A stretch of DNA of 64,000 bases from Oceanobacillus damuensis (GTDB lineage Bacteria > Bacillota > Bacilli > Bacillales > Amphibacillaceae). The notes under the pieces were generated by a model. That model saw nothing but the letters and a program-made list of their open reading frames with translations. It was not told where the DNA came from and made no database searches. Shown one piece after another: positions 17,811-27,626 of this stretch. The stretch is from contig NZ_LQNF01000004.1 in NCBI RefSeq assembly GCF_001618145.1, forward strand, positions 186,001 through 250,000. Reading direction: 5' to 3'. The translations under genes and the position numbers were made by a program. How positions within the stretch are numbered: the first letter of the stretch is position 1; each line of letters opens with the position of its first letter.

Positions 17811-19720
17811 GAACCCTCCTCATCCAGCTGATTAAATTTGAAGATCGTGATGCCTAACGGTGGAACTGTTATTTTTATATGCTGAGGCAATCCATGCCAC
17901 TTTTGGGAAACACTGGAATGTTCAGGGCCATTTAACTGGCCTGCCCCCCCAAATTCCTCCAAATCAGAGTTAAACACTTCTCGATATGTCCCAGCAAATG
18001 GAACACCCACTTTGTATTCATAATGAGTATTTGGCGTAAAATTGCATACGATTATCAATTCATCGTCAGGTTGCTTATTCTTCCTTCTGAAGGCAATAAT
18101 GCTTTGATCGATATGATGAGGATCGATCCATTCAAAACCTTTGTTGTCATGATCCAGTTCAAACAGTTGTGAATTTTCGGTATAGAAATGATTCAGTTCG
18201 CCAATGTAATGGTAAATTCCCCGGTGTAGTGGATAATCCAGCAAGTGCCAGTCTAATTGCTCCTTATCCTTCCACTCTGCGTACTGGGCGAGTTCCCCTC
18301 CCATAAATAAAAGTTTCTTTCCAGGGTGGGCAAACATATAACCATATAAAAGCCTGAGATTGGCAAACTGCTGCCATTGGTCTCCCGGCATCTTGTCCAG
18401 TAAGGATTTCTTTCCGTGAACAACCTCGTCATGGGAGAGCGGTAACAAAAAATTTTCGGAATAGGTATACATGAATGAGAAGGTAAGCAGATTATGGTGC
18501 CATTTTCGATTACCAGTGTCTTCTTCCATATATTTCAACATGTCATTCATCCAGCCCATATTCCATTTAAAATTAAAGCCAAGTCCTCCTGAATATGTCG
18601 GTGCTGTGACAAGAGGCAGGTCTGAACTGTCCTCGGCCATCATTAGCGTATTCGGTTGATATGAAAAGACCACTTCATTTAACTTGCGAATAAATGCATA
18701 TGCTTCAAGATTTTGTTCCCCGCCAAAAGAATTATAGATTTTATCCTCCCCATCCTGTCTGTCAAAATTAAGGTACAGCATACTTGCTACGGCATCAACC
18801 CGGATTCCATCAATATGATATTCCTCCAGCCAGAAGACAGCATTGGATACAAGGAAACTCTGAACCTCTGGCCTGCCAAAATCAAATACCAATGTCCCCC
18901 AGGATTTCTTTTCCGCTTTAAGAGGGTCTCTATATTCGTATAAAGCGTCTCCATCAAACTGTCGGAGGGCAAAATCATCCTTGCAAAAGTGGCCTGGAAC
19001 CCAATCCATTATCACACCAATATGATTTCGGTGGCACTGGTCAACGAAATACTTGAAATCATTACGTGAACCGTAACGAGAGGTAACAGCATAATAACCT
19101 GTTATCTGATAACCCCATGAAAGATCGAAAGGATGTTCAGCCAAAGGCAGTAATTCGATATGTGTATAGCCGAGAGACTTCACGTACGGGACAAGTTCAT
19201 CTGCAAGCTCCAGATATGTATAAAATTCCCCTGAGTCTTTCTTCTTCCACGAACCGAGATGTACTTCATAAATAGATATGGGGGATGAATATGGATGAAA
19301 GGTTTTTTTCTTTTCCTTCCATTCCTGATCATTCCATTCATAGGTGGGATCTTCTGTAGGAGTCAACGATGCAGTTTTAGGTCGAAGTTCTGATTGAAGT
19401 GCATATGGGTCTGCTTTTAACAATACTCGATGATCTGCAGCCATAATTTCATATTTGTAGGTGGAATCGCCTGGAACATCTGTAAAAAAGCCGATCCATA
19501 TTCCTTCACTGGTTACCTTTTCCAGTGGATGGGAAATACCATTCCAGTTATTAAAATCACCAGCAAGGCGAACTTCACGTGCATTGGGTGCCCAAACCGC
19601 AAATCGGTATCCCTTTTCACCCTCCCATTCCATTTTATGGCAGCCAAGCATTTTATAGCTCTGATAGTTCGTACCTTGGTGGAATAAATATATATCCTGT
19701 TCCGAGATGTTATATTTCAA
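17807..19720 (-). CDS. glgB: 1,4-alpha-glucan branching enzyme
   Basis: GH13 enzyme that introduces alpha-1,6 branches. Order: CBM48 domain ([17 protein letters not shown] near residue 45), (beta/alpha)8 barrel with DWVPGHF, nucleophile Asp in [12 protein letters not shown], Glu in MMAEDS, and [13 protein letters not shown], then an all-beta C-domain. Length 637 is normal. First gene of the glg operon; its promoter must lie in 19721-20053, shared with divergent pulA. Confidence 0.95.
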   Translation of the reverse strand: MKYNISEQDIYLFHQGTNYQSYKMLGCHKMEWEGEKGYRFAVWAPNAREVRLAGDFNNWNGISHPLEKVTSEGIWIGFFTDVPGDSTYKYEIMAADHRVLLKADPYALQSELRPKTASLTPTEDPTYEWNDQEWKEKKKTFHPYSSPISIYEVHLGSWKKKDSGEFYTYLELADELVPYVKSLGYTHIELLPLAEHPFDLSWGYQITGYYAVTSRYGSRNDFKYFVDQCHRNHIGVIMDWVPGHFCKDDFALRQFDGDALYEYRDPLKAEKKSWGTLVFDFGRPEVQSFLVSNAVFWLEEYHIDGIRVDAVASMLYLNFDRQDGEDKIYNSFGGEQNLEAYAFIRKLNEVVFSYQPNTLMMAEDSSDLPLVTAPTYSGGLGFNFKWNMGWMNDMLKYMEEDTGNRKWHHNLLTFSFMYTYSENFLLPLSHDEVVHGKKSLLDKMPGDQWQQFANLRLLYGYMFAHPGKKLLFMGGELAQYAEWKDKEQLDWHLLDYPLHRGIYHYIGELNHFYTENSQLFELDHDNKGFEWIDPHHIDQSIIAFRRKNKQPDDELIIVCNFTPNTHYEYKVGVPFAGTYREVFNSDLEEFGGAGQLNGPEHSSVSQKWHGLPQHIKITVPPLGITIFKFNQLDEEGS

Positions 19721-19890
19721 TAAATGATGCCCTCCTTAAAATATATTCAAGTTACCGAGAAAATATATACTATCGCACTCCCTTATTTGAATATAGTTTA
19801 TTATAGATATAAAAATGAAAGAATTCAACATAGTTATCAGAAAATTCCTCCGACAATTATTTGCGGAATCCAGTATTTATTGTCGAACCT

Positions 19891-19906
19891 TGAAAGCGAT
19901 TGTGAT
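19891..19906. promoter_or_regulatory. Possible cre half-matching CcpA site between glgB and pulA
   Basis: TGAAAGCGATTGTGAT matches the left half of a catabolite-responsive element well but the right half poorly (8 of 11 fixed positions). The 333-base divergent interval also contains a TACCCG/CGGGTA hairpin (19989-20006) followed by TATACT, 38 bases before pulA; no clean -35 box is seen. Confidence 0.25.
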
Positions 19907-20053
19907 AATATCCGGTTTAGAGCATAGTTATGTTTAATTATGGTAAATATGGTAAAGAAATAATTAAATTAAATCGTTTGTGTAAACTACCCGTAAAGGC
20001 GGGTATAACATATACTGTAGCAGTTAAGCGTCAGTTGAAGAGGGGTAGCCATT

Positions 20054-22216
20054 ATGAAAAAGAATATTGCCTGGATAGATGACGTGCATTTGCTCACTGT
20101 CATCATCGATCATATAAATAACTCACCTGCTTACCATAAGGAGGACCCTGTCCTTTTTTTGGAAAAAAAACAAAAGTACTTTACGGTTTCTTTTCGTGAA
20201 AAGATGGATGATTGTACATTTCTCCTCGAAAATAAGGAAGAACTGCCTATTGGAGAAGAGCTAGTTCTTCGGTGGGGTAATCAGGAAATACCTGTTTATC
20301 CGCGTGCAATTGTACGTACCGAATGGTTTGATCAGCATTATGCTGCACCAGAGATGGAGTTTGGAGCAATATGTACCGATGACTCTACAATATTTACCGT
20401 TTGGTCTCCAACAGCAACTGCCATAAATCTTGTTTTGAATTCAGAAATGTATGCGATGGATAAGTCTGAAAAAGGGGTTTGGCGTATCGATTTGGAAGGG
20501 GACTGGCACGGTTTTGCTTACGAATATGAAATTACGATAAATGGGGTCACCCAGCTGGTAAATGACCCATATGCAAAATCAATGCTTGCCAACAGCAAAA
20601 AAGGAGTTGTCGTCAACTTTTCCAGAGCAGATCAGGCAGTCAGTACAAGGAACCGTCCTGCCATCAGTAACTTACAGGATGCAATCATTTATGAACTGCA
20701 TGTAAGGGATGCAACCATTCAACGTGAAAGCGGGGTTTTGAACCGTGGTAAATTTCTTGGACTTGCAGAAAAAGATACTGCTACCCCTAATGGATTCTCC
20801 ACAGGCCTCTCGTATCTGAAAGAGCTTGGATGTACACATGTACAGTTATTACCGATTAACGACTTTGCCCGTGTGGATGAACTCCAACCGGAGAAACAGT
20901 ACAATTGGGGATATGATCCACTATATTTCCAGGTCCCTGAGGGCAGTTATTCCGTACTGCCTGAAAAACCGATGGCGAGAATGAACGAATTTAAAGCAAT
21001 GATTCAAGCTTTTCATCGGGAGGGAATTTCCGTAATTATTGATGTTGTTTATAACCATGTATTTATTATGGAAGAATCACCGTTTGAGAAACTTGTACCT
21101 GGATATTACTTCAGATATCACCAAAATGGGCAACTGAGTAACGGAACCGGTGTCGGAAACGATATGGCCACCGAAAGAAAAATGACGAGAAAATTCATTC
21201 TTGATACGATAGACTTTATGCTGCAGGAATACCAAGTAGACGGGTTCCGTTTCGACCTTATGGGAGCAATCGATATCGAGACAATGCGTCAAATTGAAGC
21301 CCGCTGTAAAACAGAGGATACACCAATCATGCTGCTTGGCGAGGGTTGGGATTTACCGACAGCAATTCCTTCTGAGGTAAAAGCAACGAGCTTCAATTCC
21401 CATCGATTACAAGGAATTCGTTTTTTCAATGACTTTTTCCGGGATTCCATTAAAGGAAACCTATTTAATGACCAAGATTTAGGCTACATTAATGGTGAAG
21501 GCCGCTTCCTGGAGAGAATGCCTAAATTGATGTCCGGTTCTGCACTGGAAGAATACGGTGATCCCTTCGTATCTGACGTAAACCAGACCGTTAACTATGT
21601 TGAATGCCATGATAATCATACGTTATGGGATCGGCTGCAGCTGACAAATAAGCATATAGATGAGCAGGAACGAAAAAAAATGCATCAATTGGCTACCGGA
21701 ATTGTCTTGTTGAGCCAAGGTGTACCTTTCATCCATGCTGGGCAGGAATGGTTCCGAAGCAAGCAAGGGCATGAAAACAGCTACATCTCCGGGGATCATA
21801 TCAATCAACTGGATTGGAATAAACGTGAGCTGGAAAAAGACAATATTGAATTTGTAAAAGCACTGATCGCATTAAGGAAAAAATATAATGTTTTTCGGAT
21901 GACATCAAAACAGGAAATCCGGAGAAGGTTCCACGTTATTGGAGCACCTCATCCGGTATTTGGATTTGCATTATTGGGGGAGAGAAATGATTTTACCATC
22001 TATATTAATCCAACGAGCAACAAATTCGATCTTCACCTCCCTTCCTCAGGAAAGTGGAATGTAGCGGTGACAAACAATATCCCTCCAAAAATCGGGGCAC
22101 AGGAAATTACCGGGGAATTTACATTTATTAATGCCTATGAACTACTTGTTTTGCAGAAGACAAGGAAGCCAGCTGCACAGGAAGTAGATGTAGTAAGTAC
22201 TGGCACAGCGTTCTAA
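20054..22216 (+). CDS. pulA: Type I pullulanase (debranching enzyme)
   Basis: GH13_14 enzyme that hydrolyses alpha-1,6 links in branched glucans. The type I signature YNWGYDP is near residue 295, preceded by a CBM48 domain (FTVWSPTATAINLVL); barrel motifs VVYNHV, GFRFDLMGAID (nucleophile Asp), LLGEGWD (acid Glu) and VECHDNHTLWDRL follow. There is no signal peptide, so it acts in the cytoplasm, presumably on glycogen limit dextrin left by GlgP, like B. subtilis AmyX. It is divergent from the glg operon. GAAGAGGGG precedes ATG 20054. Length 720 is typical. Confidence 0.92.
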   Translation: MKKNIAWIDDVHLLTVIIDHINNSPAYHKEDPVLFLEKKQKYFTVSFREKMDDCTFLLENKEELPIGEELVLRWGNQEIPVYPRAIVRTEWFDQHYAAPEMEFGAICTDDSTIFTVWSPTATAINLVLNSEMYAMDKSEKGVWRIDLEGDWHGFAYEYEITINGVTQLVNDPYAKSMLANSKKGVVVNFSRADQAVSTRNRPAISNLQDAIIYELHVRDATIQRESGVLNRGKFLGLAEKDTATPNGFSTGLSYLKELGCTHVQLLPINDFARVDELQPEKQYNWGYDPLYFQVPEGSYSVLPEKPMARMNEFKAMIQAFHREGISVIIDVVYNHVFIMEESPFEKLVPGYYFRYHQNGQLSNGTGVGNDMATERKMTRKFILDTIDFMLQEYQVDGFRFDLMGAIDIETMRQIEARCKTEDTPIMLLGEGWDLPTAIPSEVKATSFNSHRLQGIRFFNDFFRDSIKGNLFNDQDLGYINGEGRFLERMPKLMSGSALEEYGDPFVSDVNQTVNYVECHDNHTLWDRLQLTNKHIDEQERKKMHQLATGIVLLSQGVPFIHAGQEWFRSKQGHENSYISGDHINQLDWNKRELEKDNIEFVKALIALRKKYNVFRMTSKQEIRRRFHVIGAPHPVFGFALLGERNDFTIYINPTSNKFDLHLPSSGKWNVAVTNNIPPKIGAQEITGEFTFINAYELLVLQKTRKPAAQEVDVVSTGTAF

Positions 22217-22334
22217 ATTGGCTGCATTTCATTAATTGCCAAAGGAATATCCAAATTGGAAGTGGGCTTTCCTATGGCTTTTAGAGTTGTTCAAACAACT
22301 CCTGTCGATATAACTGATCCACGTACTGCTGCCC

Positions 22335-22410
22335 AAGCAGAAACTATCTGTGGCGTGCCTTGCCACAGATAGTTTCTGTTTAATAAGAGGGGAGGCGCTG
22401 GGGCCGGACA
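22335..22410. repeat. Dispersed palindromic repeat, family R1, copy 2
   Basis: A 20-bp stem with one G-T pair (22335-22354 with 22362-22381, core CAGAAACTATCTGTGGC) and a 7-base loop, then GGGGAGGCGCTGGGGCCGG as in the R1 right flank. The left flank is degraded. It may end pulA transcripts. Confidence 0.65.
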
Positions 22411-22417
22411 TAAAAGA

Positions 22418-22442
22418 AAATCGGAGCTGTACTCTCCGATTT
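22418..22442 (-). terminator. Terminator of cadCA
   Basis: AAATCGGAG (22418-22426) pairs with CTCCGATTT (22434-22442); on the minus strand it is followed by TCTTTTATG after GATTT. It lies 26 bases beyond the cadA stop. Confidence 0.7.
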
Positions 22443-22467
22443 CTATTTCATTCTGATATGCCAATTC

Positions 22468-24615
22468 CTAATCTTTTACTTTGAGAAGTCGTAAGCCATT
22501 TGCTGTCACCAACAGGGTCGCACCCATATCGGCTATGATTGCGATCCAAAGGGTTAACCAGCCTGGAATGACAAGTAATAGAGCTATCACTTTAATGGCA
22601 ATGGAGAATGTGATGTTTTGCTTAATAATCGCTAATGCCTTCCGACTTAACTTAACAGCGAAAGGAAGTTTCGTTAAATCATCGCTCATTAATGCTACAT
22701 CTGCAGTTTCCAAAGCCGTGTCCGTACCCGCTCCCCCCATTGCTATTCCGACTGTGGAGGCCGCTAAAGCCGGGGCGTCATTGACACCATCACCGATCAT
22801 GGATACATGGCCATAGTCAGCTCTTAATTTCTTTATAACGTTTAGCTTACCTTCCGGCAACAGTTCGGACTCCACGTCTGTCACATCCACTAACTGTGCT
22901 ATAGCCTGTGCAGTTTGGTTGTTATCACCCGTTAACATAATTGTCTTTTTTATCCCAAGCTGATACAGCTTTTGAATAACCTCTTTACTTGTTTCCCGGA
23001 CTTCATCTGCTGCTGCTATCACGGCAATGATTTCTTTTTCAGTACCCAATACCATCGCAGTTTTCCCCTGTTCCTGCAATAAGGTCACCTTATCCTCTAT
23101 AACGTGTTCAACACCAAGTTCACGAAAGAGTCCTGGACTGCCAATATAATAAGTTGTTCCATTTATGTCCCCTCTAATACCCTTACCAGTAATCGAAGAA
23201 AAATTTTCAACCACAATATTGGCATAATTGATATTGTCCTGTTCAGCCTTTTTAATAATTGCCGATGCCAATGGATGCTGTGAACGATTTTCCAGGGCCG
23301 CAAGAGTAGAAAAAACCTGGTCCGGCTGAGCCTGGTTGTTTATTATTTCAAAATCCGTGACAACCGGAATGCCTTTTGTCAGTGTACCAGTTTTATCAAA
23401 GGCAATTGCTTTTAGCGCACCCAATTCTTCCAGATAAACGCCGCCTTTAACAAGCACCCCATTTTTCGCTGCATTTCCGATCGCTGTCACAATGGACACA
23501 GGGGTGGAAATAACTAGTGCACATGGACATCCAACTACCAATACGGCTAACCCCTGATAAACCCATGTTTCCCAGCTGGCCGCAAAGACAAGTGGAGGAA
23601 TTATTGCAACCAATGCTGCAATGATCATAATCAAAGGAGTATAATACTTTGCAAACTTATCAATAAATGCTTGGGAAGGGGCGCGCTCTGCCTGAGCTTC
23701 CTCAACAAGATGAATAATTTTGGAAAGTGTCGTATCCTCTGCCAATTTAGTTACGCTGACCTCAAGCAAGCCTTCTTCATTAAGTGTTCCGGCGAATACT
23801 TCATCATCGATTGCCTTCCCGACAGGAACCGATTCACCTGTAATGGTTGCTTGGTTTACTGCGGAATATCCATTAACAACGATACCATCCATTGCAATCT
23901 TCTGCCCCGGTTTAATGATCATAATATCGCCGATTAGAATATCATCCACGTGTATTTTCGTTTCCTGGCCATTTCTTCTGACAATCGCCTCATGAGGTGC
24001 AATATCCATTAAAGAACGGATTGATTGTCTGGCACGGTCCATTGAAAATCTTTCGAGTGCCTCACTGATCGCAAAAAGAATAACAACTATTGCCCCTTCT
24101 GCCCACTCCCCAATAAGTGCCGCTCCAATAACAGCTACAGTCATCAGTGTTTTCATGTCAAAATCCAGCCTGATTAAATTCTGCAAACCAACCTTGAAAA
24201 GCGAGTAACCACCAATTACAATCGCTGCAGCAAACAGGGAAATGGTAATAATATTTCCTTCTCCATTTGCGAGCATGGATAGATATCCAATATTAATTAG
24301 CAAAACGGAATACAGAATATTTCCATGTTTCTTTATAAATGACTCCTTTGATTTTATTTTTTCAGAATCCGTATTAGATTTTTGTTTTTTTTCAGGCTCT
24401 ACTTTTAGGTTTTCAAACGCACCTGCCTTCTCCAAATCTTCAATTGAGGTGGCGCCGTAAACAGAGATCTTTGAAGCGCCAAAATTTACTTTAGCATCCT
24501 GAACACCTGGGATTTGTTTAACATTCTTCTCAAATTTACCTGCACAATTTGCACATGAGAATCCCTGTACGCGATAGACGTTTTTTTCATCTTCCCATTT
24601 CTCCAGTTCACCCAA
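22468..24615 (-). CDS. cadA: Cadmium/zinc-exporting P1B-type ATPase
   Basis: Pumps Cd2+/Zn2+ (and probably Pb2+) out of the cell. One N-terminal HMA domain with Cys21-x-x-Cys24, then membrane helices, TGES actuator loop, the CPC metal site in [13 protein letters not shown], phosphorylation DKTGTLT, HP motif in QHPLASA and [10 protein letters not shown] hinge. The start is TTG 24615: AAGGAGGTGG ends 6 bases upstream and the codon overlaps the cadC stop (ATTGGGTGA). A longer frame to 24648 would run deep into cadC and has no ribosome site. Length about 715 fits CadA. Confidence 0.92.
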   Translation of the reverse strand: MGELEKWEDEKNVYRVQGFSCANCAGKFEKNVKQIPGVQDAKVNFGASKISVYGATSIEDLEKAGAFENLKVEPEKKQKSNTDSEKIKSKESFIKKHGNILYSVLLINIGYLSMLANGEGNIITISLFAAAIVIGGYSLFKVGLQNLIRLDFDMKTLMTVAVIGAALIGEWAEGAIVVILFAISEALERFSMDRARQSIRSLMDIAPHEAIVRRNGQETKIHVDDILIGDIMIIKPGQKIAMDGIVVNGYSAVNQATITGESVPVGKAIDDEVFAGTLNEEGLLEVSVTKLAEDTTLSKIIHLVEEAQAERAPSQAFIDKFAKYYTPLIMIIAALVAIIPPLVFAASWETWVYQGLAVLVVGCPCALVISTPVSIVTAIGNAAKNGVLVKGGVYLEELGALKAIAFDKTGTLTKGIPVVTDFEIINNQAQPDQVFSTLAALENRSQHPLASAIIKKAEQDNINYANIVVENFSSITGKGIRGDINGTTYYIGSPGLFRELGVEHVIEDKVTLLQEQGKTAMVLGTEKEIIAVIAAADEVRETSKEVIQKLYQLGIKKTIMLTGDNNQTAQAIAQLVDVTDVESELLPEGKLNVIKKLRADYGHVSMIGDGVNDAPALAASTVGIAMGGAGTDTALETADVALMSDDLTKLPFAVKLSRKALAIIKQNITFSIAIKVIALLLVIPGWLTLWIAIIADMGATLLVTANGLRLLKVKD

Positions 24616-24973
24616 TTTCTTCCACCTCCTTTTGATGAGCGAATGCAATTTGAATCAGTTCCTTGACATGATTGTCATCCAAAGAATAGTAAACCAGCTT
24701 TCCTTCTTTCCGATATTTCGCCAATCCAATATTCTTCAGCAATCTTAAATGATGGGAAGCTGTCGCTGTAGATGAACCGATAATATTGGCTATATCACAT
24801 ACACATAGTTCATTTTCTATAGAAAGTGAGTACGCAATCTTTATCCTTGTCTCATCTGACAAGGCTTTAAATATTTTCGCAACTTCCATTGGATTTTGTT
24901 TCTCAAGTATATTTTTAACATCTGTCACTTTTCCTTCATCAACACATGTTATTTCACAAACATCCTTAGCCAA
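24608..24973 (-). CDS. cadC: Cd/Zn/Pb-responsive ArsR-family repressor CadC
   Basis: Winged-helix metal sensor that represses cadCA. The thiolate metal site is complete: Cys6 and Cys10 in the N-terminal arm (VCEITC) and Cys57 and Cys59 in ELCVCD; the HTH reads [21 protein letters not shown] 24973 is chosen because GAGGGTG stands 6 bases upstream and gives an N-terminus that aligns with S. aureus CadC; longer starts (24979, 24988) have no spaced ribosome site. Coupled to cadA by overlap. Two CadC-like operators lie upstream. Confidence 0.9.
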   Translation of the reverse strand: MAKDVCEITCVDEGKVTDVKNILEKQNPMEVAKIFKALSDETRIKIAYSLSIENELCVCDIANIIGSSTATASHHLRLLKNIGLAKYRKEGKLVYYSLDDNHVKELIQIAFAHQKEVEEIG

Positions 24974-25034
24974 TTCAATCACCCTCAATTTAGTTTTAAC
25001 TTTAAGATTATTTTATATTACTATATTCAAACAA

Positions 25035-25050
25035 TCAAATAATCGTTTGA
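25035..25050. promoter_or_regulatory. CadC operator (proximal)
   Basis: TCAAATAATCGTTTGA: an inverted repeat TCAAA-N6-TTTGA 62 bases upstream of cadC, within a longer TCAAAC...GTTTGA symmetry. It resembles known CadC sites. Confidence 0.6.
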
Positions 25051-25197
25051 GTAATTTTTAAAGAAAAAGGAATTCCTCCGAATTGGAACCCCTATTTTTT
25101 ACTAATTACTTTCCGGACTTAATTGTCATGTAACCATTTATATTTCCTTTTCCTATCCTGAATTTTAGGCTATATCCGCCATTTGCAGCCATTATTT

Positions 25198-25213
25198 TCA
25201 AATAAACGTTTGA
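25198..25213. promoter_or_regulatory. Second CadC-like operator (distal)
   Basis: TCAAATAAACGTTTGA repeats the proximal box with two changes in the centre, 163 bases further upstream and just beyond the GNAT gene stop at 25254. Confidence 0.45.
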
Positions 25214-25253
25214 TCTAATCTAAGTTTCTGAAATCATAGTTTATCCGGCTTGC

Positions 25254-26009
25254 TTAATCATTAAAAATTTTTAGGATCTCATAATTAAATCCATGGTATT
25301 TGTAGTTTTGTTTACGATACATCTCCCTTGCTGTATCTTCACCATCGGCAACCAGAATTATTGTTTTATCATGAAATGCTTCCATCACGAATTTTTGCAG
25401 CCTGCTGCCTATTCCTATTCTGCGAAGTGATTCATTCACATCTAAGCTGTCAATTTCAGCCGTCTCCTTTTTAATGATTACATCAACCGAACCTGCTGGC
25501 TCACCTTTATAATATGCGATAATTTGCATGACTCCTGAGTCGTCAAACAAACGTTTACTTAATTTTCTCTTATGCTTTGCGAACGCTTCACCGAATTTCA
25601 AATCCTGCTCATATTTTAGAGAAAGAAACGTTTCAAGGTTTTTTTCTGTCACAGATTCAATTTCGATATCTGGGCTTTTCTCTATATGTGGAAACAGGTT
25701 GGGCTCAATAGAATATAATTCGAGAAAGCCAATCTCATATTCATTTTCTTTGAAATGAATTGACAGCTCCGTTGAAGGCTTTTTATTTTCAGGCAAGTAA
25801 AATTTTATGTGATTCTGACCTTTACTCTTATGAAAACCTGTTAAATAATCAACGGTCTCCTCAAATTCAGTCAGTGTTGGCATCCGTTTAAACTTAATGA
25901 AATTACTGTCATGCCGAATTAACATTTCCGGATAGTGAAAATGTTTATACAGATTATTTTCATTTACAATGTGTCCCATTATATCGATATTTTCAAATGT
26001 TATCTTCAC
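25254..26009 (-). CDS. GNAT-family N-acetyltransferase with N-terminal extra domain
   Basis: The C-terminal 130 residues form a GNAT fold: an acyl-CoA loop variant in SLDVNESLRRIGIGSRLQ (R-x-x-G-I-G-S, about residues 195-210) and the closing ARE-MYRKQNYKYHGF strand. The first 115 residues are a separate domain without a motif I recognise, as in several Bacillus two-part GNAT proteins. The acceptor is unknown. It lies upstream of cadC on the same strand, but the intervening 280 bases carry cad operators, so it is a separate unit. Confidence 0.75.
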   Translation of the reverse strand: MKITFENIDIMGHIVNENNLYKHFHYPEMLIRHDSNFIKFKRMPTLTEFEETVDYLTGFHKSKGQNHIKFYLPENKKPSTELSIHFKENEYEIGFLELYSIEPNLFPHIEKSPDIEIESVTEKNLETFLSLKYEQDLKFGEAFAKHKRKLSKRLFDDSGVMQIIAYYKGEPAGSVDVIIKKETAEIDSLDVNESLRRIGIGSRLQKFVMEAFHDKTIILVADGEDTAREMYRKQNYKYHGFNYEILKIFND

Positions 26010-26298
26010 TGGTAATCCCCCTTAAGGAGCTTGCTCCCCAAGCATATCTTACCAAACTTTTTTGAATTAAGTAATTATTTATCACTCAAGTTTCATAGAG
26101 TGAACATGACTTAGGGAACGTCCTCAACCAACGGCCGGCCGTAAACCACTTTGCGGGCCTACGTACCTTTAGACAAGGAAGATATTAGTGGCTTTCTAAG
26201 TTACTCCGTTAAACGTTAGATCTTACTTTATTTGTGTGAAAATTGCGCTTCTTATATAATTAAACATAATACATCAAATAAGATAAGAGAGGTTAGTT

Positions 26299-27240
26299 AT
26301 GAAAACAATTAAGAATGTATCATTAATAGGCTTGGGAGCAATTGGTGCAGCCTATGGAAGCAGATTGCAAACACTGCTTGGAGACTCATTACAAGTTGTT
26401 GCCAACGAGCAGCGAATCAACAAATACCAATCAGCCGGGCTTGAAGTAGATGGTACTATATATCATTTTAATTACAAGCTCCCTCAGACTGAGGCAGAAC
26501 CAGCAGATCTCGTTATCTTTGCAGTAAAGAACGCAGAACTTTCCCAGGCTATTTCAGATATGAGGCATCATATCGGTCCGGATACAATCATTCTTTCCTT
26601 GTTAAATGGTATATCCAGTGAAGAGGAGATTTCTGAAGCAACAGCCAATTCAAATATCCTTTATAGTATGTGTGTTGGTATTGACGCAGTAAGAACAAAT
26701 AATAAAATCCGCTTTTCAAGTATCGGTAAAATATGTTACGGGGAAAAGAATCAAACCGTTTCCGAAAATGTCCTGATGGTTAAGGATCTATTGGAAAGGG
26801 CAGGAATCCCTTATGAAATACCAGAAAATATATGGCACACAATTTGGGCCAAGTTTATGTTTAATGTAGGGATTAATCAGACCTCTGCCGTGTTGCGGGC
26901 ATCTTATAGATCTTTTCAGGAAATACCTGCACTTCATAATTGGATGGAGCAGGCCATGTATGAAGTTGTTGCCATTTCTGAGAGGGTCGGAGTCAACTTA
27001 ACAGAGGAAGATGTGCATCATTACAGACCTATCTTAATGAAACTGTCACCGGACGGTCAGACATCGATGCTCCAGGATGTGGAGGCAAAACGTAAAACAG
27101 AGGTTGAATATTTTGCAGGTAAAGTATGTGAACTTGGAAAAAAACACGGTATTCCAACACCTGTTAACGACCAGTTATATAAAATGATACTGATTATGGA
27201 GAAAATGGCGAAGTTAGAAGCAGTATCGATTCAAAAATGA
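26299..27240 (+). CDS. 2-dehydropantoate 2-reductase (PanE/ApbA family)
   Basis: NADP-dependent reductase; the family makes pantoate for CoA or reduces related 2-keto acids. The Rossmann motif GLGAIGAAYGSRL is at residues 11-23, then VIFAVKNAEL, LLNGI (substrate loop), the catalytic lysine in IWAKFMFNVGINQTSA, and a C-terminal helical domain ending with the conserved EVEYFAGKVCELGKKHGIPTPVN block. Length 313 is normal. It stands alone, away from panB/panC, so a role on another keto acid is possible. AGAGAGG lies 8-9 bases before ATG. Confidence 0.85.
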   Translation: MKTIKNVSLIGLGAIGAAYGSRLQTLLGDSLQVVANEQRINKYQSAGLEVDGTIYHFNYKLPQTEAEPADLVIFAVKNAELSQAISDMRHHIGPDTIILSLLNGISSEEEISEATANSNILYSMCVGIDAVRTNNKIRFSSIGKICYGEKNQTVSENVLMVKDLLERAGIPYEIPENIWHTIWAKFMFNVGINQTSAVLRASYRSFQEIPALHNWMEQAMYEVVAISERVGVNLTEEDVHHYRPILMKLSPDGQTSMLQDVEAKRKTEVEYFAGKVCELGKKHGIPTPVNDQLYKMILIMEKMAKLEAVSIQK

Positions 27241-27267
27241 TGCTCCAATATAAAGTGCAACTTAAAT

Positions 27268-27294
27268 CATTGGGAGTCCTTTCATCTCCCAATG
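27268..27294 (+). terminator. Hairpin after the PanE-like gene
   Basis: CATTGGGAG pairs with CTCCCAATG across a 9-base loop, 28 bases after the stop; no clear T-run follows, so termination may be weak. Confidence 0.5.
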
Positions 27295-27398
27295 GTTGTC
27301 AGCACCAAAAGGTATAATCTGAAGGCCCTTGAAAAGAACAGGTCATTTGGATCATTTTAAGTCCATTCCTGGATACACTTACCATGGCAGATTAATGG

Positions 27399-27430
27399 CT
27401 ATCAAGAGTAAATCTTGATGGTTTTCATTT
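27399..27430 (+). terminator. Terminator-like hairpin upstream of BCCT gene
   Basis: A 9-bp stem (27399-27407 with 27413-27421, ATCAAGA/TCTTGAT core) followed by TTTTCATTTCTTT. The remaining 190 bases to the BCCT start show no clear element. Confidence 0.55.
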
Positions 27431-27626
27431 CTTTGTGTTTTCGCTCGGAGGATTAACTGCCTGCAAACCCTATGTCAATTTTTTATTCTCCCACTTTCTT
27501 TAAGTATAATTTCCATTAAAAATTCAAATCATAATCCTGTCTGCGGAAGTTTTTGCTTCCCATTTTTATCCACTTAAGAGACTATATATCTCACATGTAT
27601 CACTACATCTAAGCGGGGGGATTTAC

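Noticed and set aside
26090-26298. GC-rich patch with ACGGCCGGCCGT
   Set aside because: Short palindrome only; no similarity to the repeat families or a known site.
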